DNA from: Rariloculus sp963665575 | GTDB lineage: Bacteria > Pseudomonadota > Gammaproteobacteria > Steroidobacterales > Rariloculaceae | Length of the DNA stretch: 64,000 bases | Direction: 5' to 3' | NCBI GenBank assembly: GCA_963665575.2 | Contig: CAXXDW010000004.1 | Coordinates: forward strand, 247,517 to 311,516 | Shown here: positions 7,918-18,605 of the stretch, in pieces | Numbering within the stretch: the stretch's first letter is position 1 | Layout: every line of letters begins with the position of its first letter | Notes under the pieces: generated by a model | Databases searched by the model: none | The model's input: only the letters and a program-made list of their open reading frames with translations | What the model was told of the DNA's origin: nothing | Position numbers and translations under genes: made by a program

Positions 7918-8925
7918 TCAATTCCTTTCGCACCCCGGCAAATAACCATGGTGCTCCACAAGCCGATCGCACATGCTCCTCAACCGCTCCCTCAACTCCG
8001 CTGGCCGCTCCACCGTGACGCCTTCGCCCCAAGTGAAGAGATGCCAGCACATTTCGTTCAGACTGCCGGAGCGAAATTGTACCGTCAACGAACCGTCCTC
8101 GTTCTCAAGCGGCGTCTGGCTCGGATGGAACAGGAAAGTCCTAGCGTCGCGCGCAGCGTTCGCATCGAAACGAAGCACGACATTGACCGGCTCTTCCTGA
8201 TACGCACCGAAGGAACGCTCGGCGAATTCCTGCAGATCGAAATCGGGATCGCGCATGAACGTCTGATCACTCACGCGAGCCTCACTGATGTTTGCCAGAC
8301 TCCAGAGCCGTGGCTCGTCGCTCCAGTCCGTGCGTCCGACCAGGTAAGCGCGGTTGCCGTACAGCACGCCGCAGGGCTCGACCAGTTGCCGGCTGAGCCG
8401 TCCGGTGGATCGCGCCTCATAATCGAATTCCACTTTGCGGGAAGCCTTGAGGGCATCGCGAAGCATGGGTAGCAAGCCGGGTTCGACTCGTGTGCGAGGA
8501 CCCGGCCGCATGGCCAGGCCTTCGGCCTGCATAAGTGCCTCGAGATCCGCATCGAATGCGTCATCGTCGAGCGGTCGGCGTAGCGCGCGTAACTTGGCGA
8601 CGAGTTCTCGCAGCATCCTGGCCCGCTCCGTAAGCCCGGAGCGTTTCAGCTTGCCGGCAGCAGATTCAAGTTCCGCGACCTCCTCGGGCGTGATGCGCAT
8701 GAGGCCGCGAAGCCGGGGCGATCGGAGGCGCCAATGGTTGCGTTTCTCACCGGTGTCTACCGTCTCGAGCGGCCCGAACATTTCCTCGACGGCATTGCGC
8801 ATCCGCTCGGCGGTGCGGCGGCTGACAGCGAATTCCTTCTCGATGTCGTCCATCGTCATTCCGCCGCGCGAAGCCTGAAGGCTGGTCGCCAGACGGACGA
8901 TTTCAGTCAAACGTTCGTAACGCAT
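7918..8925 (-). CDS. WYL-domain transcriptional regulator (YafY-like)
   Basis: 335 residues. The N-terminal ~60 residues form a helix-turn-helix (MTMDDIEKEFAVSRRTAER). The WYL domain covers about residues 140-250, with the segments VEFDYEARSTG, VEPCGVLYGNRAYLVG and LWSLANISEA. A WCX-like C-terminal extension ends in LRERLRSMCDRLVEHH. WYL proteins sense ligands, often nucleotides or nucleic acid, and regulate defence and repair loci such as BREX and CRISPR. It lies 110 bases downstream of the tandem-AAA+ ATPase on the same strand, so it probably belongs to the same operon. No target site was identified. Confidence 0.88.
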   Translation of the reverse strand: MRYERLTEIVRLATSLQASRGGMTMDDIEKEFAVSRRTAERMRNAVEEMFGPLETVDTGEKRNHWRLRSPRLRGLMRITPEEVAELESAAGKLKRSGLTERARMLRELVAKLRALRRPLDDDAFDADLEALMQAEGLAMRPGPRTRVEPGLLPMLRDALKASRKVEFDYEARSTGRLSRQLVEPCGVLYGNRAYLVGRTDWSDEPRLWSLANISEARVSDQTFMRDPDFDLQEFAERSFGAYQEEPVNVVLRFDANAARDARTFLFHPSQTPLENEDGSLTVQFRSGSLNEMCWHLFTWGEGVTVERPAELRERLRSMCDRLVEHHGYLPGCERN

Positions 8926-9035
8926 TCCCGTGAATTACCTCCCTGGCCAGTTGCTTCATTCAGCGACTCGCACCGATACTTTCGATCTGACGGTACATTT
9001 CACGCGGTTCGCCACTCTGTGCGGCACGACGCCGA

Positions 9036-11152
9036 TCACGGCTCCAACGCCTTCTTGGAACCGCCGTTCGCGCTGAATCCGATCGGCCTCGGCCGGTCCG
9101 GCTTGGCAGCGCTTTCCTGCCGAAGCATGGCGACGAGCGACTCCGCCTCGCCGAGTTTGCCGAGAATCTCCGCGCGCCGACGAACCACCGCGAAATCGCC
9201 CGGCGTGAGACCGGACAGCGTCCCGACCTCCGCCTGCGGCTCCAGCTCGAAAAAGGTACGAAACGCGGCCATCGCCTGCTCGGGCACAAGGTAATCGAGA
9301 GCGATCTTGAAGTCGAAGCGGCGCAGAGTCGCGGGATCGAGGTGTTCGACATAGTTCGTCGTGCATGCGAAGGGCAGCGGATGGAGTTCCATCCAGGTCA
9401 GCATCTCGTTCACCTGGCTGATCTCCCAGTTTCGGTGCGCGAAGCGCCGGTCGGCCAGAAGCGAGTCGGCCTCGTCGAAAACAAGGAAGTGCTCCTGAGC
9501 GCGAGCTTCGGCGAAGGCTTCGGCGATCGTCCTCTCGGTCTCGCCCACCCACATGGACATCAGATCCGATGCGCGTTTCTGCACGACTTCCAGGCCGACC
9601 CGCTCGGCGAGGTGGCGCACGAAAACGCTTTTCCCCGTTCCCGGTGGACCCTGAAGGCAAAGGGTAAAGCGCCGCGCGCCCTGTTCGGCGAGCCGGTCCG
9701 TCAGTTCGACTGGATCCGTATCGGCCCGGATCAGTGCGGAGTCGAAGAACCCGGGCGCGCCCCGAGGCGGTCTCTCTCCGTGCAGCAAGCGCGACAGGCT
9801 GCGCACCCCATGACGCACGGTCGAGATGTCTCCTCCATCGATGAGGCGGGCCGCGGCCGTGGCGCCGGCGGCAACGCCGGGCGTCACATCGAACTCCCTC
9901 GCCAGCGCCTGAGCATCCTCCTGCGCCGACGGAATTCCCTGGCGGTCGAGTTGCCGGGACCAGATATGCGCCCGGACCCGAGGCGAAGGCTGGCGCAGCT
10001 CCAGTGCATACATCATGCGTCGCAGGACGGTCGGAGAAGTCTGGCAGGCCGAATTCGACGTCCACAGCGTCGGTACCGCAGTTTCCTCCAGCAGCCGGTT
10101 CATGAACACCTTTGAGCCGCCCGCTCGCCGCCTCCTTGTACGCGCTCGACCCGTGAACCACGGCCACGTCGAAGGCACAGGCGACAGCAAGTCTTCCATC
10201 TCATCGAAAAGCAATATGGAATTCCGGCAATCGCCGAGGATGCGCTGAGCCAATCGCAGTTCCTGGAGCCGTTCGTCGCGACTCGGCTCCTGGCCCTCCC
10301 CATCTGCTTCGCCCACGCTGTACAGCGTAATCCCGAGATGCTCCGCGAGGGTTCGGCAGAACTGCGTCTTGCCGGTACCGGGCGGCCCGTAAATCAGGAT
10401 GTTGACACCGCGTTCGCTCGTCCTGAGTGCCCCACGGATCAATCGTTCGACGTGATCGCGACCCGCCGAAACGTGGTCGAAGTCCGACCATTCAAGTTCC
10501 CCTTCTGCCGCTTCGTCGAACAGCAACTGTTGAGCCTCCCTGCCACGGTTGGCAGGCGCGTGGGACAGTCGCACCAACCGAGGCAGCACGCTGAAATCCC
10601 CGTCGTCCTCGACCGACACGAGGGCCCCGACCGCACCAGCGGCGAATCGACCGCCAGGCGGCGGCGCAATGTTCCGCTGGAAATACCCAGTGCAGACGCC
10701 AGCGCAATATTGCCAAGGTTGAAGAACTGCCGGTGAGCCGTCATGGTTCGATGGTGACAGAAGATGTCGTCGACCATGGATTCGATGAGCGGCTCCGTTT
10801 CGCAACGGAGCATCAATTCGAGCAACGCGACATCGGTCGGTGCGAGGCGCATGTACTTTCCGAGACGGCGGATTCGCTGCGCCGTCCGGTCGCAACGAGC
10901 GCGTCTCGATGCCTGGGATTCGCGAGACAGCGCTTTGCGCAGTCGTTCCCATTCCCACGCAGTAACTTCATCATGCCGTTCCAGGCGTTCACGCACACGC
11001 GGATTTTCCCCGTAATTGGTCAGCGCGAGGTGATCGGCGCACTCGTGTACCCACTTGACCAACGCCGCAGCTTCAGGGGCGCGATGCCGGATTCGTGTGG
11101 CGGCATTGGCAAGATAGTGCAGGATCAGGCGGCGTACGTAGGCATTCAGCAT
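9036..11152 (-). CDS. tandem AAA+ ATPase, single-base frameshift in this sequence
   Basis: From ATG 11152 (GGAG eight bases upstream) the frame runs through MLNAYVRRLILHYLANA and a helical N-domain to about residue 175, then continues in another frame to TGA at 9036. Adding one G to the run read on plus as C 10625-10628 gives an uninterrupted 705-residue protein. AAA module 1 has Walker A GPPGTGKTQF (~residue 254) and Walker B ILLFDEMEDLL. Module 2 has GPPGTGKSVF (~500), FLVFDEADSLL (~560) and an arginine-finger-like LDPATLRRFDF. No peptidase or nuclease domain is visible, so remodelling of a protein or nucleoprotein is the likely activity. It probably forms an operon with the WYL regulator. 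Whether the shift is real or a sequencing error is unresolved. Confidence 0.78.
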
Positions 11153-11432
11153 CGCTCGTCTCCGGTAATTTTCCTGTTTCCGAAGACAAGCTAGCAGGCA
11201 TGTGCGACAGATTCGGTCGCACACTGGAAGGTACCGAGATGGCTCCTCCAATCACTACGGCCGCATCGACTTCTCAAAGTCCTTGAAGCAACCCTTGGGG
11301 ACTACGTGCCCGGTTCCGATCCCGGACTCGGCACTTGGGACAACGCGCACGGTCCCTGTTACGATCCAACGTCCGTTCGCCACGCCGTGCGCATTCGCCG
11401 AATCAGGTACATGCGCCATTGCAGGGGAAGAG

Positions 11433-14400
11433 ATGTCGACAAGCAACCGCCAAGCCAGATTCACCGCACTCGCCGGACTGATCGCCCTCGCGTTCGCCTC
11501 GTCCGCAGCACTCGCCCAACGGCAGGCCGAAGTCTGCGACTGTGCCCCGGTCAGCGGCCAGCCCGCGGCGGACGTGCTCGCCTCGCACGACCGCTGGGGC
11601 AATCCGACCTTCATCGGCGGGATCACGAACGGAGGGCCGGACTCCGGCAGCGTGTGGTGACCCGGAGCTGTGGCGCTGGATCGCGTCAACAATCAGCTTT
11701 TCGTCCCCGCCTACGGTAACGGCGGATTCCGGGCCTTCCAGCTCACTGAGGAAGGCCTTCCCGAAGATCGGCGCGCCCGGTTCATCACGAGCCGCGAGAG
11801 CCTGATCGGCCGCCGCTCCGTCCCGGCGCCGAGCGCTCGCGAAGCGACGTTCCCGGGCGCGAACGGGCTGTTCGACGCCAGCACCGAGCGGTTCTTTACG
11901 CTCGATCGTTTCGCGAACCGGATACTCGTCTACGACGCGTCGCAGGATCAGCTCAGGAACTTCCCCGGGGCCGAGGTCGTCATCGGCCAGCCGGACTTCA
12001 GCTCGACGCAACGCGGTCTCGGACCGAACCGCATGGGCGCCGTTGGCGCCGCCGCCGTCGACGAAGCCGGCCAGCGCCTGTTCGTGCCCGACAGTCCCAA
12101 CAACCGCGTGCTGGTATTCGACATCCGCCCCGACGTGCTGACCAACGACCCGCGCGCGGTCGACGTGATCGGTCAGCCGGACCTCGAGAGCCGCGATCCG
12201 GGCATCGGCCCGTCGGGCCTGAGGGGACCGGGAAGCGTCGCCTACGATCCCGTGTTCGAACGCCTTTTCGTCTCCGACGCCGGCAACAACCGCGTTTTGA
12301 TTTTCGATGCGGACCCTGACAATCCCGAAGCGTTGGAAAGCGCCGTGGCCGTCATGGGCCAGCCGGATTTCATGAGCCGCGCACCGCGCGAGTCGCTCGA
12401 TCAGCTTGAAGCGGAGTCGCTGGCCTACGACTATGAGAATCATCGCCTGTTCATCGCGGAAGACCTCGAGCACCGCATCATGGTCTACGATGCGCATCCG
12501 GACCGGGTCGGCGGACCTGCCACGGCCGTTGCCGTGATCGGTCAGCCGGACGCGTTCTCCACGCATCCTGCCGTGTCCCAGACTCGCGTCGCCATGCCGC
12601 GCGCCACGATCAACTCCGAAGCCCAGAAGCTCTACGTCTCCGAGGGCTATCCGGCCGGCAATCGCGTCGCCGTCTTCGACATCTCGCCGGAAAACCTCGC
12701 GACCGGCATGCCGGCAGTCGACGTTCTCGGTCACGAGACGCCCGACGGCGAACCGGACTTCGACAACCGCATGGCGCAGGGGCACCTCGATGGCCGCTCG
12801 CTCGCTGCCGCGCGCGCCGTCGTGCTCGATCCGGTCGATCACCGCCTGTTCGTGCCCGACGAGTACAACCACCGCGTTGTCGTCTGGCAGCTCGACGAAC
12901 TCAATCGAATTGCGGATTACGACGCCCGCTGGGTGCTTGGCCAGCCCGACCTCAACACGAGCCACATGGGCGAACCGACGGCGCGCAACATGACCGTGCC
13001 GATCGGCGGAGCCTACGATACGTCGACCAAGCGGCTATTCGTCGGCGACGGCTACCACAACAGGATTCTCGTCTACGACGCCGCGCCCGGGATGCTTGAG
13101 AGCGGAATGGCCGCATCGGTCGTCATCGGCCAGCCCGACTTCGAAAGCGTTGCGCGCGAGGCCGGACGCACCGGAATCAACTTCGACGTGCGCATGGGAC
13201 GCGGCATCGCGTCAAACTTCCTGCCGATGGGCTTCGCGGTCGATGAGGACGGTCAGCGGCTCTTCGTTTCCGACGGTGCGAACAACCGTATCCTGATCTA
13301 CGACATCACGCGCAGCGAACTGGCTAACGGTGCAGCCGCCATCGGCGTGCTCGGCCAGGTCGACTACGACAGCACAGCCGTCCGTGCGGGAGCGCTTGGG
13401 ATCGACAACCCCGGCCATCTCGCCTTTGACGCCGAAACCGAACGCCTGTTCGCGATCGACGCCGGGCGCAGAATTGTGCTCGTGTTCGACGTCGATCCGG
13501 CACGACTGCAAGACGGGCAGCCCGCGGTCGCCGTGATCGGCCGCGACGGCTTCGACGCGCCTGCACCGGCAGGCGGCGGGGCGCTCGCGGCCGTGCTTGG
13601 CACGCCACCGCCGATCGACGGCTCAAGCTTCGTCACGCCGAACGGCATCGCCCACGATCCCTTGCGCCAGCTTCTGTACGTTGCCGACGGCGGCGGAACA
13701 TTCGCAGTGCCCGCCGACCGCATCCTCGTCTTCGACGTTGACCCGGAGCGGCTCCAGAATGGCCCCGAAGCGGTCGCGACGCTCGGCTCACCGAATGCCG
13801 AGACCGGCGCGACCCCGACCTGGGGCGGCGCGGAACCCGTGCCGGGTCAGTTTCGGGTTCGCGACACGCGCGGCATCGATCTCGATTACGAAAACGGCCG
13901 CCTGTGGGCGACGGGCTCGTTCGAGTCGCGCGTCGTGTCGTTCAACTTCCCGCGCGCGGCCTGGGACTACCGCATCGCCTCGAACTCGACCCAGTCGTTC
14001 TCGACGCTCGATGCGTCCGACCTCGGCGGTCAGTCCGACCCGCGCACTGACGCAGCGCTGAGCATCGACACTGAGGGCAACGCCGCACCAGCGGCGACGA
14101 TCGTGTACACGAGTACACGCCAGACGGTCGATGCGGCGAGCCAGCGGCACAGCCGCCGCCTCATCGGCGAGGCGGCCGTGGCCCCTTCCCCGCCGCTGAG
14201 CCACGCAACGGTCTTCGTCGACGGCGCGCCCGAGCGCCGCCACATGCTGCATGTCTACAACCCGGATGACTCCGCCAGCGAGCTTGCGCTCGTTCTGCGC
14301 GACATTCGGGGACTCGTGACCGCCGAGTGGCAGCGAACGGTCCCCGCCGGCGCGCTGCTCGGCATCGAGATCGAAGCGGATCTTGCGTCGATGCTCGATC

Positions 14401-15401
14401 CGGCCCCGGAATCGGCTGCTGCTTCGACTCCGGAGTCGGGTATCGAGTCGTCGATCAACTCGCCAGGTGCTGCCATGCCGCCGCGCGAGGCGACCGTCAC
14501 GATCGATGCGGACCGTCCAGTCGCGCTGACCGCGCTGCGTATCACGACGAACGGCCGCGGGGAGGACATGCTCGCGCCGGCTCCGTTCGCGTACGGTTCC
14601 GAACCCGCTCAACGTACCGTGCTGCCCTGGTTCGTGAGCGGCGGCGACCAGCAGTCGTCAGTGGTCCTCATAAACCCGACCGACACGGTCATGACAGGCC
14701 AGCTCGCGTTTCATGATGCAACCGGAGCGCGCATGCCGCTCGGAACCGACTCCGATGTCATTGACTACCGCGTTCCGCCCTTCGGCAGCCGGGTGGTGGC
14801 AAGCCACGATGCCGGCCCGCGGGCCAACCGCGGTTACGTCGTCGTGACGGCCGATGCAGGCGGCACACCGCACTCAAGTGCGCTGGTGGAGCGAAGCAAC
14901 GGTGGTGTGACCGTCAGCGAGAGCATCGTGACCGGCACGACTGGCGGCGTGGCGAACTTCGCGGTCGATCTCCGGGCGACCCTGATTCGGCACGGCGAGA
15001 TCGACACTCAACTCGTTATCGTCAACCCATCAGAAGATGTCGCGGCTTTCGAGATATCTTCCGCTACGGGAACGGTCGCCACAGGAGAACTCGCCCCTGC
15101 CGAGCAAGCCGTGCTCAGCGTCCGCGCTCTGTCCGGAGCCAGCGCAAACGGCGTCTTCAGCGTGTCGGGCGACGACACGCTCGTAGTCGCGGCACGGCAG
15201 CAAACGACCAACATCCGCGCGGAACAGGTCGATGTGGAGTTGCCGCCGCTCGGCGTCGCGCAGTTCGCACCATACGTACCGAACGGCGCCGGTGTCGCCA
15301 CGGAAATCAGACTCGCGAACACGGCGTCGGAGCCGACTGCCGGCACGCTGCTGTTCCTTGAACCCGACGGCGCGCCGGCGTCCCGAACGATATTGCGATA
15401 G
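11433..15401 (+). CDS. secreted NHL-repeat beta-propeller protein with in-frame TGA
   Basis: ATG 11433 (AGGGGAAG just upstream) opens a Sec signal peptide (FTALAGLIALAFASSAALA) and a mature start. After 75 codons an in-frame TGA occurs at 11658-11660, and the same frame continues unbroken to 15401. The continuation has at least ten NHL-type blades with the signature (H/N)RLFV.D...NRVLV(Y/F)D, each followed by V(I/L)GQPDF, to about residue 840. The last ~450 residues hold repeated beta-sandwich-like modules (VVLINPTD..., TQLVIVNPS...). NHL propellers bind proteins or ligands outside the cell. If the TGA is a true stop, translation could restart at GTG 11670 but would lack a signal peptide, so the gene would be functionally broken. 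Confidence 0.75.
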
Positions 15402-15461
15402 GAGGCGGCGCCACAGAAACTCTCCAGCGCGACCGGGAGCCACCCGTCGCAGTCCGGAGCG

Positions 15462-15842
15462 TCAATCGAAGAGCACGGGGACGTACATCCCGACGGCACG
15501 CACGGACAGCAGCGCGACGAGCCCGAACAGCGCCGTCGTCGCGATCGCGAGCAGCCACAGCAAGGCGCGCTTGATCCGTGCCACGAGCCTTGCTCGAAAC
15601 CCGGCTTGCGGATCGACAGGCGCCGGCAGCTCGGCAAAGCATCGCCCGACGGCGATGAGAAATCCGGTCCACAGAACGACGATCAGCGACAAAGGTACGC
15701 GACCCTCGGCGCCGGACGGTCGCAACAGGTCAAGAAGGAAGAAGCCCACTGCAACGGCGAGAATGAGCCACAGCAGAATGCTCCAACGCGCGATCGGCCG
15801 GGCGATCCACGCGTAGAAATTGATCAGCACGCTGGCCCGCAT
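15462..15842 (-). CDS. small three-helix membrane protein
   Basis: 126 residues with three strongly hydrophobic segments: around residues 18-40 (WSILLWLILAVAVGFFLLDL), 48-66 (VPLSLIVVLWTGFLIAVG) and 90-115 (LLWLLAIATTALFGLVALL). A basic loop (RARLVARIKRA) precedes the last, suggesting an inner-membrane protein. I do not recognise the family. It lies 38 bases upstream of no gene on its own strand other than the DUF1592 gene that begins far to the right, so co-transcription with that gene is possible: the DUF1592 stop is at 15881 and this ATG is at 15842. Confidence 0.65.
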   Translation of the reverse strand: MRASVLINFYAWIARPIARWSILLWLILAVAVGFFLLDLLRPSGAEGRVPLSLIVVLWTGFLIAVGRCFAELPAPVDPQAGFRARLVARIKRALLWLLAIATTALFGLVALLSVRAVGMYVPVLFD

Positions 15843-15880
15843 CGCTCGTCAGGCCGCAGCGTGTTCCGGCGACTCGCGGG

Positions 15881-18280
15881 CTAGCGCCGTACGGCGGCGG
15901 TCGTTGCGTCCGGACCGCTTTCGGCCTGCACCACGTTCATGCGGAACCGGTCGCTGCTGACGATGGCGCGCACCACCGCTGAGAAACGGTAGTCATCGGC
16001 AGCGGACTGCCTGACGATCGAGCGCACCGCGGGCATATCGTAGTACTCGAGCCCGCGGCCGAGCGCATAGGTCAGGAGCTTCTCGGTGAAAACGCCGACG
16101 AACTGTTCGGGCTCGCTCGTCAGCGCCTCGCGCAGCGACACGACGCCGTCGACCAGCGTACCGTCGGCGAGTTGTCCGGACGGGTCGACTTCGCCGCCGG
16201 GCTCCTTCGTGCGCCAGCGGCCGACCGCATCGAAGTTTTCAAGCGCCAGACCCACCGGGTCCAGCACCTCGTGACAGGCCGCGCAGACCGGATTCGCGCG
16301 ATGCTCGGCCAGCCGTTCGCGCACGGAGCGCGCAGCGGCACCCGGTTCGTTCTCCTCGAGCGGTGGGACGTCTGCCAGCGGCGGCGGCGGCGGAGTTCCG
16401 AGGATGTTCTCCATGACCCACTTGCCGCGCAGTACCGGCGAGGTCCGGTTCGGGTACGACGTCACCGTCAGAATGCTCGCGTGCCCGAGCAACCCCCGCC
16501 GCGCCTCGTCCGTGACGGCGACGCGACGAAAATGACTCCCGTAGATGCCTGCCATACCGTAGTGCCTGGCGAGACGTTCGTTGACGAACGTGTAGTCGGC
16601 CGTGAGGAGGTCGGTAACGCTGCGATCCTCGCGGGCGATGCTCTCGAAGAGCAGCTCCGTTTCCCGGCGCATCGCGCGCCTCAGGTTCTCGTCGAAGTTC
16701 GGGAACGTCTCGACGTCGGGTCTCGCGCTTTGCAGGTTCCTGAGATAGAGCCACTGACCGGCAAAGTTCTCGACAAGCGCGTGCGCTCGCGTATCGGCGA
16801 GCATGCGGTCGACCTGTGCGGCGTAGACTTCCGGATCGCCGAGCCTGCCCTGCTCGGCAAGATCGAGCAGTTCATCGTCGGGAATGCTGCTCCACAGGAA
16901 GAACGACAACCTCGACGCGAGCGCGAAGTCGTCGAGGGAATAAGTCGTGCCGGGCGCTGCGCCCTCCGGAGCGCGTGCTTCCCGGAACAGGAATTCCGGA
17001 CTCGTCAGGATCACGCGCAGCGCATTGCGGATCCCGCTGTCGAACGTGGCGCCCTCGCGGCCTGCCCGATAGAAGTCGAGCAGATTCGTCATGCTCGCTT
17101 CCGAAATGGGCCCGCGAAACGCGAGCCTCGCGATCCTTGCGAGGATCTCTTCGGCGCAGGCCAGCTCGCCCTCGTCAGGCTCGGGCATGCAACTGAAGAT
17201 CCGCTCGCGGCTCGGCGTCCGGCCCGGTCCGACGGCATCGTAGGGCCCGCCGATCATGACGTAGTCGACGATGGGCAGACCGTTCATGTTCTGCAGGTCG
17301 AGGTCGCGCGTATGCAGCTCCAACGGCTCGTGCGTTTCGGCGGAATTGCGCCTGATGAAGGAGACACCTACCTCGCGCGGCCCCGCCTCAACGAAAATGC
17401 GGGTTCTGAGGCGTTCGTCGATCTCGTTGGCCGCCGCGGAGAAATTCGCGTCCGACATGGCATTGTCTTCCTCGCCGCCCACCGGTGCGAGGAAGACGCG
17501 CGCGCCGTCGATCGTGATCTCAAGTTCATGCGGCCACTCGAGGCCCGTCATGTAGCCGACGATGTTGCGCACGAGAAAGACGCTGAAGTCGTACTCGGCG
17601 TCAAGCGGGAAGTTGTGCCGGATCAGCGCGCCGCCGCGGGTGCCGAGCGGCAAGCCCTCGATGTGATCGGCCTGGGCGAGATCGGGCGGCACGCGGTAGA
17701 CCGTGCTGACAGCGGGCGTGTCCGGATCGCCGACCGCGAGGCTCGCGACCGTCGACGAAGCCGCAAGGTACTGCTCGAGCAGGGACGGCGATACCCGGAG
17801 GATGTCAGCGATGTTGTCGAAGCCGTAGCCCTCATCGTCGGCCGGCAGGTATTCGGCCGGATCGATCTCGACGGCCAACAGGTCTCGCACCGCATTGCCG
17901 TACTCGGTGCGATTGAGGCGGTGAATCGACATGCGCCCAAGCGTCGGATTCGCCTCGGCCGCCGCATCGAGCGACGTCTCGAGATACGCGACGAGCTCTT
18001 CGACCGTGCGCTCGTCGGGTCGCGGTCCGCCGGGCGGCGGCATGAGCCTGCCGCGGAGCTTCCGGGCGACTTTCTCGAAGGTGCCGGCGTTGGCGCTCGT
18101 GTCCGCGAGATCGATTCTTTCGAGTACGAGCCCGGCTTCGCGCTCGATTTCGTTATGGCAGTCAAGGCAGTAACGGTTGATCGTCGCCTCATGCCGCTCG
18201 GCGAGCTGTTCGGGCGACGGCGCGCAACCGGCGGCGAATGCCGCGATCGCCAACACAGCGAAACGCAAGGCGGCCGTCAT
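15881..18280 (-). CDS. DUF1592-family cytochrome-like lipoprotein
   Basis: 799 residues. A lipoprotein signal ends in AFAAGCAP, so the mature protein is probably anchored in the envelope. The order matches the planctomycete-type family: an N-terminal cytochrome-like segment with CLDCH (heme c motif, near residue 38), DUF1587 around RLNRTEYGNAVRDLL, a carbohydrate-binding-like middle, DUF1595/DUF1592 around SPEFLFRE and LASRLSFFLWSSIPDDELL, DUF1588 with a second CAACH near residue 670, and DUF1585 near the end (FTEKLLTYALGRGLEYYD). The substrate is unknown; such proteins often sit beside DUF1552 partners, but none is seen here. The product would require c-type cytochrome maturation. Confidence 0.88.
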   Translation of the reverse strand: MTAALRFAVLAIAAFAAGCAPSPEQLAERHEATINRYCLDCHNEIEREAGLVLERIDLADTSANAGTFEKVARKLRGRLMPPPGGPRPDERTVEELVAYLETSLDAAAEANPTLGRMSIHRLNRTEYGNAVRDLLAVEIDPAEYLPADDEGYGFDNIADILRVSPSLLEQYLAASSTVASLAVGDPDTPAVSTVYRVPPDLAQADHIEGLPLGTRGGALIRHNFPLDAEYDFSVFLVRNIVGYMTGLEWPHELEITIDGARVFLAPVGGEEDNAMSDANFSAAANEIDERLRTRIFVEAGPREVGVSFIRRNSAETHEPLELHTRDLDLQNMNGLPIVDYVMIGGPYDAVGPGRTPSRERIFSCMPEPDEGELACAEEILARIARLAFRGPISEASMTNLLDFYRAGREGATFDSGIRNALRVILTSPEFLFREARAPEGAAPGTTYSLDDFALASRLSFFLWSSIPDDELLDLAEQGRLGDPEVYAAQVDRMLADTRAHALVENFAGQWLYLRNLQSARPDVETFPNFDENLRRAMRRETELLFESIAREDRSVTDLLTADYTFVNERLARHYGMAGIYGSHFRRVAVTDEARRGLLGHASILTVTSYPNRTSPVLRGKWVMENILGTPPPPPLADVPPLEENEPGAAARSVRERLAEHRANPVCAACHEVLDPVGLALENFDAVGRWRTKEPGGEVDPSGQLADGTLVDGVVSLREALTSEPEQFVGVFTEKLLTYALGRGLEYYDMPAVRSIVRQSAADDYRFSAVVRAIVSSDRFRMNVVQAESGPDATTAAVRR

Positions 18281-18605
18281 CGGACGCTCCGCGATAACCG
18301 GCCGAAGCGCCCGCGAGCCACAAGGCTCCGGCCGTGTCTGTCACGCGAGGCTGTCACAGTCGCTCTTCCCTGGTACACATGGGCGGCGCGGCACGCCGCC
18401 GCGCCAAACCACGAATGTTACCGCCTGCGCGGCGGGCACTCTAGGAACGATCGGGGGAATTGGCTATTCTCGGCCGCATTCCTGCCATTCCCAGGTCAGA
18501 ACCGCGCCATGCTCGAGCCCATCCCCGTCGGCGTCGTCGCCGAAACCTGCGACGTCGAAACCACCCGGCGCCAACTGGAGTTCCTCTGAGTCCGGCCCGT
18601 CCCCG
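18281..18605. other. no supported gene; divergent upstream region
   Basis: 325 bases between the divergent DUF1592 and EamA genes. It must hold both promoters, but no clear sigma-70 hexamers stand out. A 26-codon frame from ATG 18509 to TGA 18589 ends 16 bases before the EamA start. It could be a leader peptide but has no ribosome site or family support. Confidence 0.4.

Noticed and set aside
11658..11720. Selenocysteine codon with SECIS in the NHL gene
   Set aside because: No convincing hairpin with the expected spacing was visible after the TGA; kept only as a finding to be tested.
11403..12965. 520-residue minus-strand frame antisense to the NHL gene
   Set aside because: Its repetitive composition mirrors the NHL repeats on the plus strand, and it has no family signature.
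16172..18589. 805-residue plus-strand open frame antisense to the DUF1592 gene
   Set aside because: It is a shadow frame of GC-rich coding sequence. The opposite strand has clear domains and the long frame has none.
18509..18589. 26-codon frame just before the EamA gene
   Set aside because: No ribosome site and no similarity; could be a leader peptide but cannot be supported.
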